DNA of 64,000 nucleotides, from assembly GCA_031216915.1 (NCBI GenBank), contig CM062294.1:163263455-163327454 (forward strand), written 5' to 3'. The stretch comes from Pictodentalium vernedei (lineage: Eukaryota > Mollusca > Scaphopoda > Dentaliida > Dentaliidae). Of this stretch, positions 45,387 to 55,598 are shown one piece after another. The first letter of the stretch is position 1, and each line of letters begins with the position of its first letter. Both the position numbers and the translations under genes were made by a program. The notes under the pieces are model-generated. The model was not told the origin of the DNA, made no database searches, and saw nothing but the letters and a program-made list of their open reading frames with translations.

Positions 45387-46053
45387 TCAATCGCTGCTCT
45401 TGAGTTCTATCAACTTACCAAATTCCTCCCTGGCCTCTTTCGTCCCCCTTCCCATGAGAGAATCCTTCATCTCTTCCTTGATGATCTGATGAGTCTTGAT
45501 TCTCATGGCTTCTTTCATAGCATCGTATTTCATTTTCTTGCTCAATATCGTGAAGTATTCTCCGTCTGATATCCTACCATCTTTCAACACCATCGAGATC
45601 ATTTCGGATATCGTGCCAATCTTGGAGTCGGCCAAGATGTGAATCTTTTCGTGTTTCCTAGCTTTCAGATATAATTTCCTACTCAAAAAGTTTCCGAGCA
45701 TGCTCAACAATCTGGCGGCGAGAGCCACTCCTTCTATGGTCAACATGATCGGAACGCTGACCGCAGTCGACAACAATCCGATGCCAGCTGCGTGTAAACC
45801 CATGGAAATCGTGATGAGTGTTGTGTCGACCGCACTCACGAATTTCACAAGACGCGAATACTTCTTCTTGAGAGAACGATGAGAATCTCTCTCTCTCTCG
45901 AGTTAGATACAATTGGATTCTACTGATTTGATCGATGCGATACCTCTCTCCTCTTTCTTTTTCTTCTGACGACGGTGCCGTTGGCAAAACGCAGTTCGGC
46001 TTCTCGTCCTCGTCATCATCTAACATTGGATACAATTTATTTCTGGTTCTCAT
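45387..46053 (-). pseudogene. Polinton membrane protein, two hydrophobic segments, frameshifted
   Basis: The ATG at 46053 begins an acidic N-terminus (PMLDDDEDEKPNCVLP), followed by an Arg/Glu stretch. A frameshift near 45870-45890 (in a GAGA-rich run) is needed to join the long frame at 45848-45387. That has two hydrophobic segments (TLITISMGLHAAGIGLLSTA and VPIMLTIEGVALAARLLSML) and a charged helical tail (KLYLKARKHEKIHILADSKI...). Similar two-segment proteins are found in other Polintons by my recollection. Function unknown, possibly an internal virion membrane or entry role. Confidence 0.6.
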
Positions 46054-46148
46054 TTTTTATATTTTTTTTCTTTCTAACATTAGATAAAAATTTATGAGTG
46101 TATTTATTTTTAATTTTCTATTCTCCTTATTTATATCAATGAGAAAAC

Positions 46149-46523
46149 TTAGACGTATGCTTCCTCCAGCAATAATTTCAAGACGCATCCCTTGTCTTCT
46201 AAAGTCAGACTTCTACGCGCCAATTTCATTTCTTCCGAACCGGTGGGCTTTTCTCGCCTGCTACAGAAGACTAATTTCTTCCAAAACTTGATCATGTCGT
46301 CGATTTGAACGCATTCGAACGCCGGTTCAAAATACTTGAGGACCATATCTTCCCATTCCATCGTCAGACACGAATGATCCTCATGATCGAAGTCTAGATA
46401 ATCCCGACACACAACACATCGTTCTAACAAGAGGCGACCTAGTTGATCGTTCACGCAGAATGCGTAGGCTCTCATCAGCATTTTAAAAAGAAACCTTGCT
46501 CTCATAATCTGGGAATCGTTCAT
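46149..46523 (-). CDS. Small Cys/His protein next to right TIR
   Basis: 124 aa, intact, transcribed inward from the right end. Possible zinc site C36-x2-C39-x10-H50-x-C52 (CVVCRDYLDFDHEDHSC). Helical remainder with Trp/Phe-rich segments. I recall proteins with a C-x2-C...H-x-C block at this place in other animal Polintons, but no function. It could be an early regulator (inference). One of the few undamaged genes. Confidence 0.6.
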   Translation of the reverse strand: MNDSQIMRARFLFKMLMRAYAFCVNDQLGRLLLERCVVCRDYLDFDHEDHSCLTMEWEDMVLKYFEPAFECVQIDDMIKFWKKLVFCSRREKPTGSEEMKLARRSLTLEDKGCVLKLLLEEAYV

Positions 46524-46718
46524 GATTTACGTATATTTTATTATCTATTTCGATTCAATATTTTTTTTTTTAAATAACTATTTATTTATATATTTTTTTT
46601 CTCTCCTATATATATATCAATCACTTTTTTATTTCCTCTCGACAAAACCGATTCTATTACGATTCATCTCACAAAACTCGCGAGGATTTGACGTTTTCGT
46701 CAGTTCCCTCCAATGATT
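46524..46718 (-). promoter_or_regulatory. Right-end promoter region
   Basis: AT-rich. TGATATATATATAGGAG on the minus strand (about 46602-46618) lies 80 bp before the ATG at 46523. Confidence 0.45.
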
Positions 46719-47585
46719 TCATCAGTTCTCGATCGCTAACACCGATGACAAAACGTGGACGGGACGGACGATTTCCATCAGTTCTAATCTTCCAAACTCG
46801 AGTTTTTTTCCGTTTGCTTTGGAAAAAATCCTCGACGAGTAACTTCACTTTACATCCACTTCGCACCGTTGGCGAACGTAGAGAAAACGTTTTGAGATTT
46901 TTCCTGGTCTAGAATCGGCAGATCGTTTTCACTGATCGGATCGCACCCTCCACCGTCCGAAACGCGATCGCGAACGTCGGTGGTCCAGAACTGGCAAACC
47001 GCATTTTGATGATGTACTGGAAACCACAATCAGTTTAAAAAAAAATTCTCGATGAGTAACTATACTTTACACCCACTTTTCACCGTTGGTGAACGTCGAG
47101 AAAACGTTTTGAGATCGATTTTTCCTGGTTGAGAATCGGCAAATCGGTTTCACCGATCGGATCGCACCCTCGACCATTCGAAACGCGATCGCGAGCGTCA
47201 GTGGTTCAGAATCGGCAAACCGCATTTTTGATGCTGGTCTGGAATCGGCAAAACGTTTTTTTGCGGGCGTTCGCCAACGATAGATCGAAGGTCTGATCCG
47301 CGATGGGAACGTGGAGAAATTTTTTTTAATTGACGTTTTCTTCGAATTTCATACATTTTTCCCTTCCGAGCAATGTGTCGAATTTCACTCGTTCGCCAAC
47401 GGCTGTTTGAACGGTTAAAAGTGCGAGGAACTGCGTTTGCCGATTCTGGACCACCATGTAAAAACAACATTTTTAACACTCTGCACACGATTTAACACTG
47501 AATCCCTATGGCGGTACACGTACATGTACGTGTACGTGTACATTTTTGTGTACATGTGGTCTAGAATCGACCATTTACACCTACT
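46719..47585 (-). repeat. Polinton right terminal inverted repeat
   Basis: Reverse complement of the left repeat (28778-29641), with the same motif set: 22-bp palindrome at 47514-47535 and the TGGTCCAGAA(T/C)-type motif copies. It ends ACACCTACT. Small indels distinguish the two repeats, so they have diverged since insertion. Confidence 0.92.
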
Positions 47586-47591
47586 TACATT
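47586..47591. repeat. Polinton target-site duplication, right
   Basis: TACATT, identical to 28772-28777. Confidence 0.9.
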
Positions 47592-48059
47592 GACTCATCT
47601 GTGAAAAGGACGGGTCGCCATTCTTCTCTGGCCCATCCAACGTGGTCCATGTCCCATTCATATCGTGCCTGGCAGTGGTTCTGGGACAGCGGAATGCGAA
47701 TACATGGTCTTCTCGAACGGAGACCACCTTCGTGTAACCTTGCCCGGATAGTCTGCGTCGAAACATTTACCCCGGATGCATTCTGGAGGTCACTGCGAAG
47801 CTGGGTTGCTGTGGCAAAGGGGTTCCTACGGGCCTAAATGATCAAAAACCGGTCTTCACCTGCAGATGTTGCCCTGTCTCTGCCACCACCATGCTGTCTT
47901 ACCATACTGCTGAAATCTTGCCCAGGCTCTGGTGATCTACGTATGGTGCACACCAGGGGCTTCACTAACCTGACGATGGGTAGCCCCTTGCTCCACCATC
48001 CCTACAACCCGCCACATTTCTGCTTCAGACAAATGTCTTCTTACATTTTCATTTGCCAT
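47592..48059 (-). pseudogene. Tc1-like transposase copy 3, N-terminal part
   Basis: The start at 48059 reads the same N-terminus as the other copies (HLSEAEMW). The HTH and linker region run to the Polinton junction, with a deletion near 47900 relative to copy 2. The catalytic remainder is at 28213-28777. Confidence 0.82.
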
Positions 48060-48342
48060 ATTCAATCATTAAATCTCAGGGGTTTGTGTCGAAATGAAGA
48101 TTGAATGCCGTACACATGTCATGTACACGCAGACAGTACACGAAAATATCAAGAAAATCAAGTGGTACATGCTTTCCATGACTGTCACGAAAAGTCTGCC
48201 TGTCAAGACAGCTAATGTAAACACTGGGGACCATCTCAATACATCCCTCAATCATATCCACCAAGAATGTCGCAAGTATGTCACAGGCAAATTTCACAAT
48301 GATGTGTCAAATATTTGGTGCCATGCAAACTTTATATATATA
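47592..48342 (-). mobile_element. Tc1-like element copy 3, right part
   Basis: Resumes the Tc1-like sequence (GACTCATCTGTGAAAAGGAC) exactly after the duplication. The right end is degraded (CCATGCAAACTTTATATATA instead of the usual TTAGCAAACTTTGAGTAGTA). Confidence 0.85.
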
Positions 48343-48645
48343 GATTCTTATGGGGGAGAAATTAATCCCAAAGTACTCCTTCCACCCACGTTACTTTCTG
48401 AAACATTTTTAGTTCACGTGAAATGCTATGTGAGTCGCAGATGTTCACTATTAAGAACGGAAAGACGTACGTGCAATGGACTGACTACATAAATCACATT
48501 GGTTAAACAACATATTTGGAAGAAAACTAGTTTGAAATTATGTGGATACAAATATTAAGAGCTATTAGAAACGGATATTATAAGTTATCTCTGGTAACAT
48601 CAAGGGTACGTTATAAGTTATCTCGGGCAACATGCAGGGAACATG

Positions 48646-48722
48646 GATATATAATACTTGGATGTTGATTTTCAACCCTCAAACGCAAGGCGAAGGGTTG
48701 AAGAAGAGACATCTAGGTATTA
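48646..48722. repeat. Hairpin, TTGGATGTTG family
   Basis: Arms GGAACATGGATATATAATAC and a diverged GTATTAAATCTCATTGTTCC, enclosing TTGGATGTTG...ACATCTAGG. Related hairpins lie at 49322 and 51688. Confidence 0.5.
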
Positions 48723-48738
48723 AATCTCATTGTTCCTA

Positions 48739-48910
48739 TATCCCGATAAACCCGGTCTTTTGATTGGTCCGAATGCCTTGGACAAATAGCCATGGCAAAG
48801 GATGCACCCAACATCCAAGGTATGTATCCCGATAAACCCGGTCTTTTGATTGGTCCGAATGCCTTGGACAAATAGCCATGGCAAAGGATGCACCCAACAT
48901 CCAAGGTATG
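48739..48910. repeat. Tandem duplication, 86-bp unit x2
   Basis: TATCCCGATAAACCCGGTC starts at 48739 and 48825. The two units are almost identical through ACCCAACATCCAAGGTATG. Confidence 0.85.
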
Positions 48911-49321
48911 TGAGCGCGTGCAACATCCAGGGTATAAGCGCACGCGAAACATCGGGGGTATATGGTTTAAACGACAGCTTTCCGATTTTGCTCGCCTCGA
49001 AATAAAAATCGAACTCAAAAACCCGAAAATAGTCATAAATATCATCAGATTTCCGACAATTCAATAATAAAAATAAAATAAGAGCAAATAATTCTTCCCC
49101 TGAGTACCAATGTGTTCTATGTGCCAGTAGAAAATACTGTTTACTCGTTTTCTTAACGACCCAAGTGACGTAACTCTGTCCGTTGTCTTCTGCAATTTTT
49201 AAAACAAAATAATTATCACGAATTTGGTCCAAGTGATTGTGTCGCTGAGAAATACGTCCACAAATTTATTTCCAATGTGCCTGTATTGTGTTTTAAACGA
49301 GACAAAAACCTTATCTCTGCC

Positions 49322-49445
49322 AACATGTATGGTATATGGAGACTTAATACCTGGATGTCTCATTTAAACACCTCGCCTGTGGCTCGGTGTTTAAAAACCG
49401 ACATCCAAGTATTAAATCTCCATATGCCATACATGTTGGCGGAGA
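49322..49445. repeat. Long hairpin
   Basis: Arms GCCAACATGTATGGTATATG and CATATGCCATACATGTTGGC, with inner arms ACCTGGATGTC / GACATCCAAGT and AACACCTCG.. loops. Same family as 48646 and 51688. Confidence 0.65.
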
Positions 49446-50027
49446 TAACTTATAATTAACCCTGGCTATTGTCGAGATAGCGATCTTGTCCGACTCTTAC
49501 CATAGAAATAATGCCGAGATGCATGCAGGTTTCAATAACTACGATATACTGTACCAAATGTTGCTTCAAACGATAGAGCTCAGAGTCTCAGATTCAGAAG
49601 CAAGGGCGGCATAATTTGCAATCTATTGATCGATGCGAACGCGAACAACACGACCCTGACTAATACCGAGAAAACAAATAGGCCAAGAAACAACAGTGGA
49701 TTTTCTCATGCTTCAGGGAAGAGTATTGGAGAATAAACTTTTTTTTCTCAAGCATTCATGTTGACCCTCTATGAAACCAATTTATTTCAGCACACACTGA
49801 AACTATTCTATGAAAAAGACAGACAAATATAAACGCTATTACGGAGCTAAAAAAGATTATGCCTATTTATGAAACTAGGCCACATGTCTCGAGAAGTTTT
49901 ATTTAAGCGAAGTTGAATCAGTGTACATTCAGCGTTCCAATGACTATCGTCTTCCTATGAAATAAACGCTACAACGTATTAGACGTGCTGGTCTATATGG
50001 TGCATGTCAAAGCGTCGCCTGAGTGCT

Positions 50028-50082
50028 AGAATGTCCTATGTCCCCTATGGGACATAGGACATTCTAGCACTCAGGTGACCAA
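50028..50082. repeat. Hairpin
   Basis: GAGTGCTAGAATGTCCTATG and CATAGGACATTCTAGCACTC separate by a few bases. An AAAGGGTTAA follows at about 50085, suggesting another TTAA-type MITE core. Confidence 0.6.
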
Positions 50083-50490
50083 AGGGTTAAAGGGATGTCT
50101 ATAGGAGGATTATTGCTATTTAAAACGATGCTGCCAAACTCAAAGCCTGTGCTGGAGGAGCCAGAAGTGACATTGTGACAACGTGTGTATTACTCGAGTG
50201 ATGTTGCAGTCTCGGCTCAGATTTGAAGCCGAAGGGTTACGGCGCTTGTGGAATTTGGAAGAGGTAGGTGTACTCAATAATAGTAAACACTTTTAATGTT
50301 AATCATCAGAAAACTCAGAAAAGTTACCAGTCATTGGTGACAACTTTTTAACCCTTGTTATATTGTCAAACATCAGACAATGTCTGTGGCAGTGTGGGAG
50401 GACCTGGAAATTATGGAATAGCATTTCAAGTAATTTCTGCATTAGCTATTTGTGAGCACTTATAGGTGTTTGTGTAAGTTTTTATTGTTA

Positions 50491-50711
50491 TTAAACCTTT
50501 GAACCCAGGTGGTATCTTCCATATCACTTCAATGACAGCAGTTGGCTGAGTCCATATTCATAATTTTGGATGGACCAATTGATATTTTCAATTTTTGAAA
50601 ATATTGATTGGTCAACGCCCACACATTCACTTAGCAGCCATCCTACTTAATGAAATTATGACGTATCATGTGCCTGGTCCGGAAAAGTGTCGCTTGCGTT
50701 CAAAGGGCTAA
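50491..50711. mobile_element. Family-B hairpin MITE, copy 3
   Basis: TTAAACCTTTGAACCCAGG at the left and GTTCAAAGGGCTAA at the right. Central hairpin GACCAATTGATATTTTCAA / TTGAAAATATTGATTGGTC. Confidence 0.68.
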
Positions 50712-52365
50712 CAACGATAAGAACATCAGTTTGGAGAAAGCTTAACAATTCTAATGGGAGTTTTTCTAGTCGATTGGGGTCAAGGGTTATTCTTAACACC
50801 TGGATATATCTGGTGTAACAAACGGGTAACAACAGTACGAACTCTTTATCACCTGCTTGTTTGAGAATCGCCGGCGTCATTACTATTTGCTTCTGCCAAT
50901 AAGAAGATGCGCTAAATACTGATAAAGGGATAATATAACAATGACATGATATTCAAGGTGCATTACTGTGCATTAGCGGCTCAACAGAAATGTTTAACAG
51001 CCCGAAGTTTTATAAGCGGCCTGAGACGAAGTCGAGGCCCGCTAATAAGTCAGAGGACTGTCAATCATTTCTGTTATTTCATGTTATTACTATTATTACC
51101 ACTAATAGGGAAGGACATTCAAGTACCTTCAAAATAACTTCAAGTCAATAGTTTAATCAAATCCGAGAATTAATCAACATACTTGTCCTTTAATTAAGAA
51201 ATACACCGACATTTTAATGTGAATAGAAAATAAACAATTAAGTTAAGAGTTTGAATATTCATGAGATGTCGTCATTTACTTTTTTTCAATAACCAAGTAC
51301 GAAATAACTGAAGCAAAATCCAGCTTCGGAGTTTGGCTGCTTCAGAAACAGAACGATACATTTCTGTATTGACCTTATATCATTATTTGGCTCCTCGTGT
51401 TCCAGTAGAGGGTTTAAACTATTTTAATTGGCGTAATCACCAAGATAACTGTTGTGAGGTTTGTTTTTCTTGCTCGATAACCGAACTTACAAAGTGGAAA
51501 TAGAAGATTAGGAACGGGACTTTATTCAGCCACGTGAAGTATCGGACCGGGGCGGATAATGAAAATTATTTTCATTATCCGCCCGCGGCCCGACATGTCA
51601 CGTGACTTGCCGTGCATTATTTAATTTAATCGTCTTACTAAACAATGTTAATGCCCTAGAGCATTCCCTGTTTAGTGGTAATAACATACATGGATGTTGG
51701 TTTTAAATCTAAAGGCGAAGCGAAAGGACTTCAAACCGACATCCGGGAATTAAGTCACCATGTATCCCGAGTGTTCCGTCCCATACTAAGGATAAAATGC
51801 TGAGATGTATGGGTGGTTCAATAAACGTATTTAAAACGGTAACAACGTTTCATTGTTAAACTGAAACGAATATAAGTTAAAGAAATTTTAACAGCTGGAC
51901 AATATCACCTCACTGCGAAGCACATCACCCCGCGCCTCTGATAATCTCTGATAAGAGCAGAAATGTAATGAACTAAATATTTTTTTAAATCGGATAATTA
52001 CTGTTCAAATTGTCAATAAAATAACTAACTAACTAGTCTTTCGAATTTGAAACTGAGATGCTCGCTGCCTTTTGAAGTAAAGCGCTGTAGATGGGGATTT
52101 CATAGAAAAGGCGTGTGATAAATAATTAATGGTGTATTGTTCACATTTTCTTGCAAGCATGGTTATTTGGCATGTTTCCCTCAAATAGATTTTAACTCTT
52201 CACAGAAAACACATGATATCAAAATTTTTATTTTAATTTTTCCCCCAATTCTTGTATGATTATTAGGCACACCGGAAAATTCCAAGATGTGAGCAAGCTG
52301 CTTTGCTCAGAGCCATTTTTATCATGCAGAAGTCTGGTTCTTTTCAAGTTGTAACGTTCTAGATT
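50712..52365. other. Non-coding stretch with hairpins
   Basis: Holds a short inverted repeat at 51553-51584 (GGCGGATAATGAAAAT / ATTTTCATTATCCGCC) and the hairpin at 51688-51768. Near 52085-52115 a fragment GATGGGGATTTCATAGAA matches the dispersed repeat at 60 and 61.7 kb. No gene. Confidence 0.5.
51688..51768. repeat. Hairpin, TTGGATGTTG family
   Basis: ACATGGATGTTGGTTTTAA pairs imperfectly with TTCAAACCGACATCCGGG and the outer ACATG/CATGT. Confidence 0.45.
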
Positions 52366-52742
52366 TATTTATTTATTTATTTATTTATTTATTGGTGTCA
52401 AAAGTCACATACTTGCACAATGGCTAATCGTGACCGTGACAGTTTTACGGATGGGAAAGCCGGAGTACCTGGAGAGAACCACCGAGCATCGACGAGCAAC
52501 TGTCAGCTCCTTAACATTCTTACTCTGTTCAAGCTTCGCTCAAACAGGGTTACAGCGGTTGAAGACATGTGCACCATCGACGTGCAGTACTCATTAGTAC
52601 ACGGCGTCATCGTGCCCCCGTGTAGGCAACCGGGATAAAGTGCCTTGCCCAAGGACACAACGCGGGTCGTCCGTGACGGGGATCGAACTCAGGACCTCTA
52701 GCAAAGAAGTCCAACAGTCTCCCACTGAGCCACCGCGCTCCC
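52366..52742 (-). mobile_element. tRNA-headed SINE, copy S4
   Basis: Reverse orientation with an ATTT tail at the left and complements of the shared body (CTTGCCCAAGGACACAACGC) and tRNA-like head at the right. Target duplications AACGTTCTAGATT (52353-52365) and AACGTGCTAGATT (52743-52755). The head differs from S1. Confidence 0.85.
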
Positions 52743-52755
52743 AACGTGCTAGATT

Positions 52756-53459
52756 ACTTTCTGTCATCATAATTTTCACATGTCTTTGACTTGTTGCAAT
52801 TTATGGGAGAGTGCCTATAGGCACTCTCCCATAAAGTGTACCAAGGCAAAAGCTTATAGACTAACTTATTAACTTCATTTCTGTGATAGTACGAAGCACA
52901 TCTATTGAGTATTGGGTCGTTACGTTTCGGTAACAGTACCTCAGAATAAAGCCCAAATATATGCTTTCAGTTCTCTACCAGTTAACATTTCTATAGCATC
53001 CCGTGTTTGCTAATACCTTACTAGTATGTCTTGGTGAACTTCTTGAGATAAGCGGCTGCTTCGCACATTCGATAGCTGAAAATTAATAATCATACAGGGT
53101 TAAATAAGGATTATACAGGTGGGAATTTTGATTACATGTATGATTATTAGACACACAGAATATTGAATTCTGATCTTTACTTTTCAAGTAATCGCATAAA
53201 CATAAGTAAAACGGACCCACCAAGGGCAACTCACTTTTAAATAATTTATCTAATTTTTTAACTTGTCCAAGATATTATTAATATCATCGTGGTTTAAATC
53301 TGCAAATAGAAAATCAACCTCCTAGAGATGAATAATACTGATAAAAATCTTGTTTTAAGAAAAACAAACCGCAATACTGGTATCGTTACACAAATAAACC
53401 TACAGCGTAGCTCTCCAAAGAGCGGAAGGACTACCGGGCGGGCGAAAATACGAATGAAC
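52756..53459. other. Non-coding stretch
   Basis: One short perfect hairpin at 52806-52833 (GGGAGAGTGCCTATAGGCAC...). The frame at 53328-53645 runs into low-complexity DNA and is not gene-like. Confidence 0.5.
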
Positions 53460-54035
53460 TATAAGATAGACGGACGGACGGACGGATGCTCCGACATTTC
53501 GGGTTTATGGGCTACCAAAAAAACATTTTGTATGTCCAAAACCTTATTTTACCCAGAACCCCACCCCTCCACCCTAGAACTTATATTTAACCCTAACCCC
53601 ACCCCTTCCACCCAAAAACCACACCCTAACCCTACCCCATCCTGACCCTAAACCCTAAAAACCCACCCCAGACCCTAACCCCCACCCACCCCGGGACCCA
53701 ACCCCCCAACCTTAAGCCCTACTCTGGGGCTACCCCTAGTCGTAACCCCCACCCCACCCCTGACCCAACCCCACCCTAGCCAAACCAATAGGATTAGGAG
53801 CTATTTTTCTGTTTAGGGGCTACTAAAACTAAAATCCCACCCCTGACCCCAACCCTAACCCCCCGGGACCTAACCCTCCCCAACAGTAAGCCCTACTCTG
53901 GGGCTACCCCTAACCCTAACCCCACCCCACTCCTAACCCTCACACTACCTTAATTTGGAGGTAGCCCCTAATAATAATATCCCCTAAACCTCCAATGTTG
54001 GCCCGGACGGACGGACGGACGGACGGACGGTCGGA
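53460..54035. repeat. CCCTAA-like low-complexity tract between GGAC repeats
   Basis: Degenerate CCCTAACCC / ACCCCACCCC sequence over about 450 bp, flanked on both sides by (GACG)n/(GGAC)n runs (about 53470-53486 and 54002-54034). Resembles interstitial telomere-like DNA but is too irregular to call a true telomere array. Confidence 0.7.
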
Positions 54036-54547
54036 CGGAGACTTTTGCTATATTTTTCCAGTGCGGGTGATATTTTAGTTTCCCTTTGAAGAAGTGAGCC
54101 AGTTGAGGGCAAATATATTCTTAGCACCTGAGTGTGTAATGTGCGACAAACCCGCAACAACAGCGCAAACTCTTATTGCCTGTATGTTTTAAAATAGCCG
54201 ACGCCATTGCTATTTATATCGTTCAATTTAGCCAGCCAAAAGACGCGTTACTTGCTGATGAAGGGAAACGGCAATTTGAGTGAACACAACTGACATTATG
54301 CCGTACCCTTGCATTTTAAGACCAACCATTTAATAATAAAAAAACATGTGTCACCCGGCGATCAAGATTTGATAGCGGAAAGACACATCAAATCAATGAT
54401 AGGAAAATGACAAACTGACACGTTACATTATAAGAACACATGGCTTGTTTGGGATACTACAGCTTTCACTATAGTTTTAGTGTGTCAGTCCTCCGACCTC
54501 TGCAGGAAAAGTAAAGTAAATACTGAGTGGACTAATGACTAACCTAC
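54036..54547. other. Intronic non-coding stretch
   Basis: No feature is recognised; sequence downstream of the exon donor. Confidence 0.4.
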
Positions 54548-54699
54548 CTTGACTATCTTGCGATTGCTCCATTCTTTCACGATATCACTTTTGTAAATTT
54601 GGCAGTTGGAATCGGTACAAATGTAGGTATCATTGATCCAACTTTCATATACCAACATGCCTGTACCATTCCTGGCACCAAAGATGTACGTCCATTGTC
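54548..54699 (-). CDS. Host gene exon (start of extracellular domain)
   Basis: 152 bp on the minus strand between acceptor GTTTATCCAG and donor GTAGGTTA. It encodes QWTYIFGARNGTGMLVYESW, then NDTYICTDSNCQIYK and KEWSNRKIVK. It starts in phase 1, which fits the end of the EGF-like exon at 60471, and ends in phase 0, which fits the exon at 25420. Two sequons (NGT, NDT) and a Cys pair point to an extracellular protein. The domain continues into the 25.3-kb and 12.3-kb exons. Confidence 0.75.
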
Positions 54700-55598
54700 C
54701 TGGATAAACAAAATAAATTAAAAATTGCCACAAGAACTCTCGAAAGTGATATCATTAAAATTCAGGGAGGTTCGATTATTACAAAATTAATATGATGGTT
54801 TCTCCACTTAATAAACATTTAAGATTTCTGTAAAAAGACACGAAGACATCCTCTGCTCATAGAGTCAAGAACAGCCGATGTCTCATGCGCTGGACGTTTG
54901 TTGGTACTTCTTGTGCTTTGTTCTAAAAAAATAAACATGTTTGTCGGGTGGAAGAACTACCCCACTGTGATATAGAAGCAGTGTTCACGTTGGCATGAAA
55001 CGTTTTGGGCCAAAGTTTTCTATATCAAGGATAACTCTGAAAATATTTCTCGGCTAACCAAACCCACACATTTCTCTGAACTGAAAACATAGCCTATGAC
55101 CCATCATTGGAACGAGTTCAAAGAGGGATCATCAACTATGTTGTTTTGTTTTTTGTCGGCGAGGGGCGAAAATGTAAAAAAAACACAAATATGTGTTTAT
55201 TGCCTCTCCTTTGCTTTGTTGGCTTCAGTTTTGGGCTAGTGAAATAAAATCCTTTGGTTTCTTTCAACCGGTAGAGTTTCTCTTTTCAATCGTGTTATTT
55301 ACAACAGAAGTTGCCTTTCCTCATACGTGCAAGTTCATTCTTGCTGCCAAAGATTTCGTCAAGTGGAGATTTTTATTTCTAAATGTAATTGTTTAGAAAA
55401 ACAAAAACTTAACACTAAACATATAATTTAAAAACATTAAAAAAATGAGGGCGCAAGGGGGCAGGATGGGGGGGGGGACGATTAGACAGGACCCTCGAAA
55501 CTTGGTATGAGTTAAGACCGGGAGTTTAAAACGTATAAATTGTAATGTAACATTCAGCGGTATTTATTTTAAATATATACTAGTCAAAAAAGAAAGTA
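54700..55598. other. Intronic non-coding stretch
   Basis: A fragment at about 55088-55135 (ATAGCCTATGACCCATCATTGGAACGAG) is a family-A MITE remnant, and a G-tract lies at 55468. No gene. Confidence 0.45.

Larger units (their letters stand above)
28778..47585. mobile_element. Polinton/Maverick (adintovirus-like) element, nearly complete, decayed
   Basis: 18,808 bp, starting AGTAGGTGTAAATGG and ending CCATTTACACCTACT. It has long TIRs (about 865 bp) and a 6-bp target duplication, all hallmarks of Polintons. Contents: PolB, retroviral-type integrase, adenain-like protease, packaging ATPase, major and minor capsid proteins, plus accessory genes. Polintons are protein-primed, self-replicating elements related to dsDNA viruses with adenovirus-like virions. 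This copy has at least 16 in-frame stops and roughly ten frameshifts, so it cannot be autonomous. Confidence 0.97.
48343..50490. other. Repeat-rich non-coding stretch
   Basis: Contains the hairpins at 48646, 49322 and 50028 and a tandem duplication at 48739 (listed separately). The reverse frame 49232-48720 runs through the duplication and has no domain. No gene is supported. Confidence 0.5.
25421..54547 (-). other. 29.1-kb host intron containing the Polinton
   Basis: Bounded by donor GTAGGTTA (minus strand, from 54547) and acceptor GTTTCAACAG (to 25421). It holds the minisatellite, MITEs, the split Tc1-like copy, the whole Polinton and a SINE. The phase match of the two exons (0/0) supports a real splice across it. 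Confidence 0.65.

Noticed and set aside
48720-49232. Protein gene on the minus strand, 170 codons
   Set aside because: The frame crosses an 86-bp tandem duplication and a hairpin repeat; repeated amino-acid text only mirrors the DNA repeat.
53328-53645. Proline-rich protein gene
   Set aside because: The frame is open only because of the C-rich low-complexity tract.
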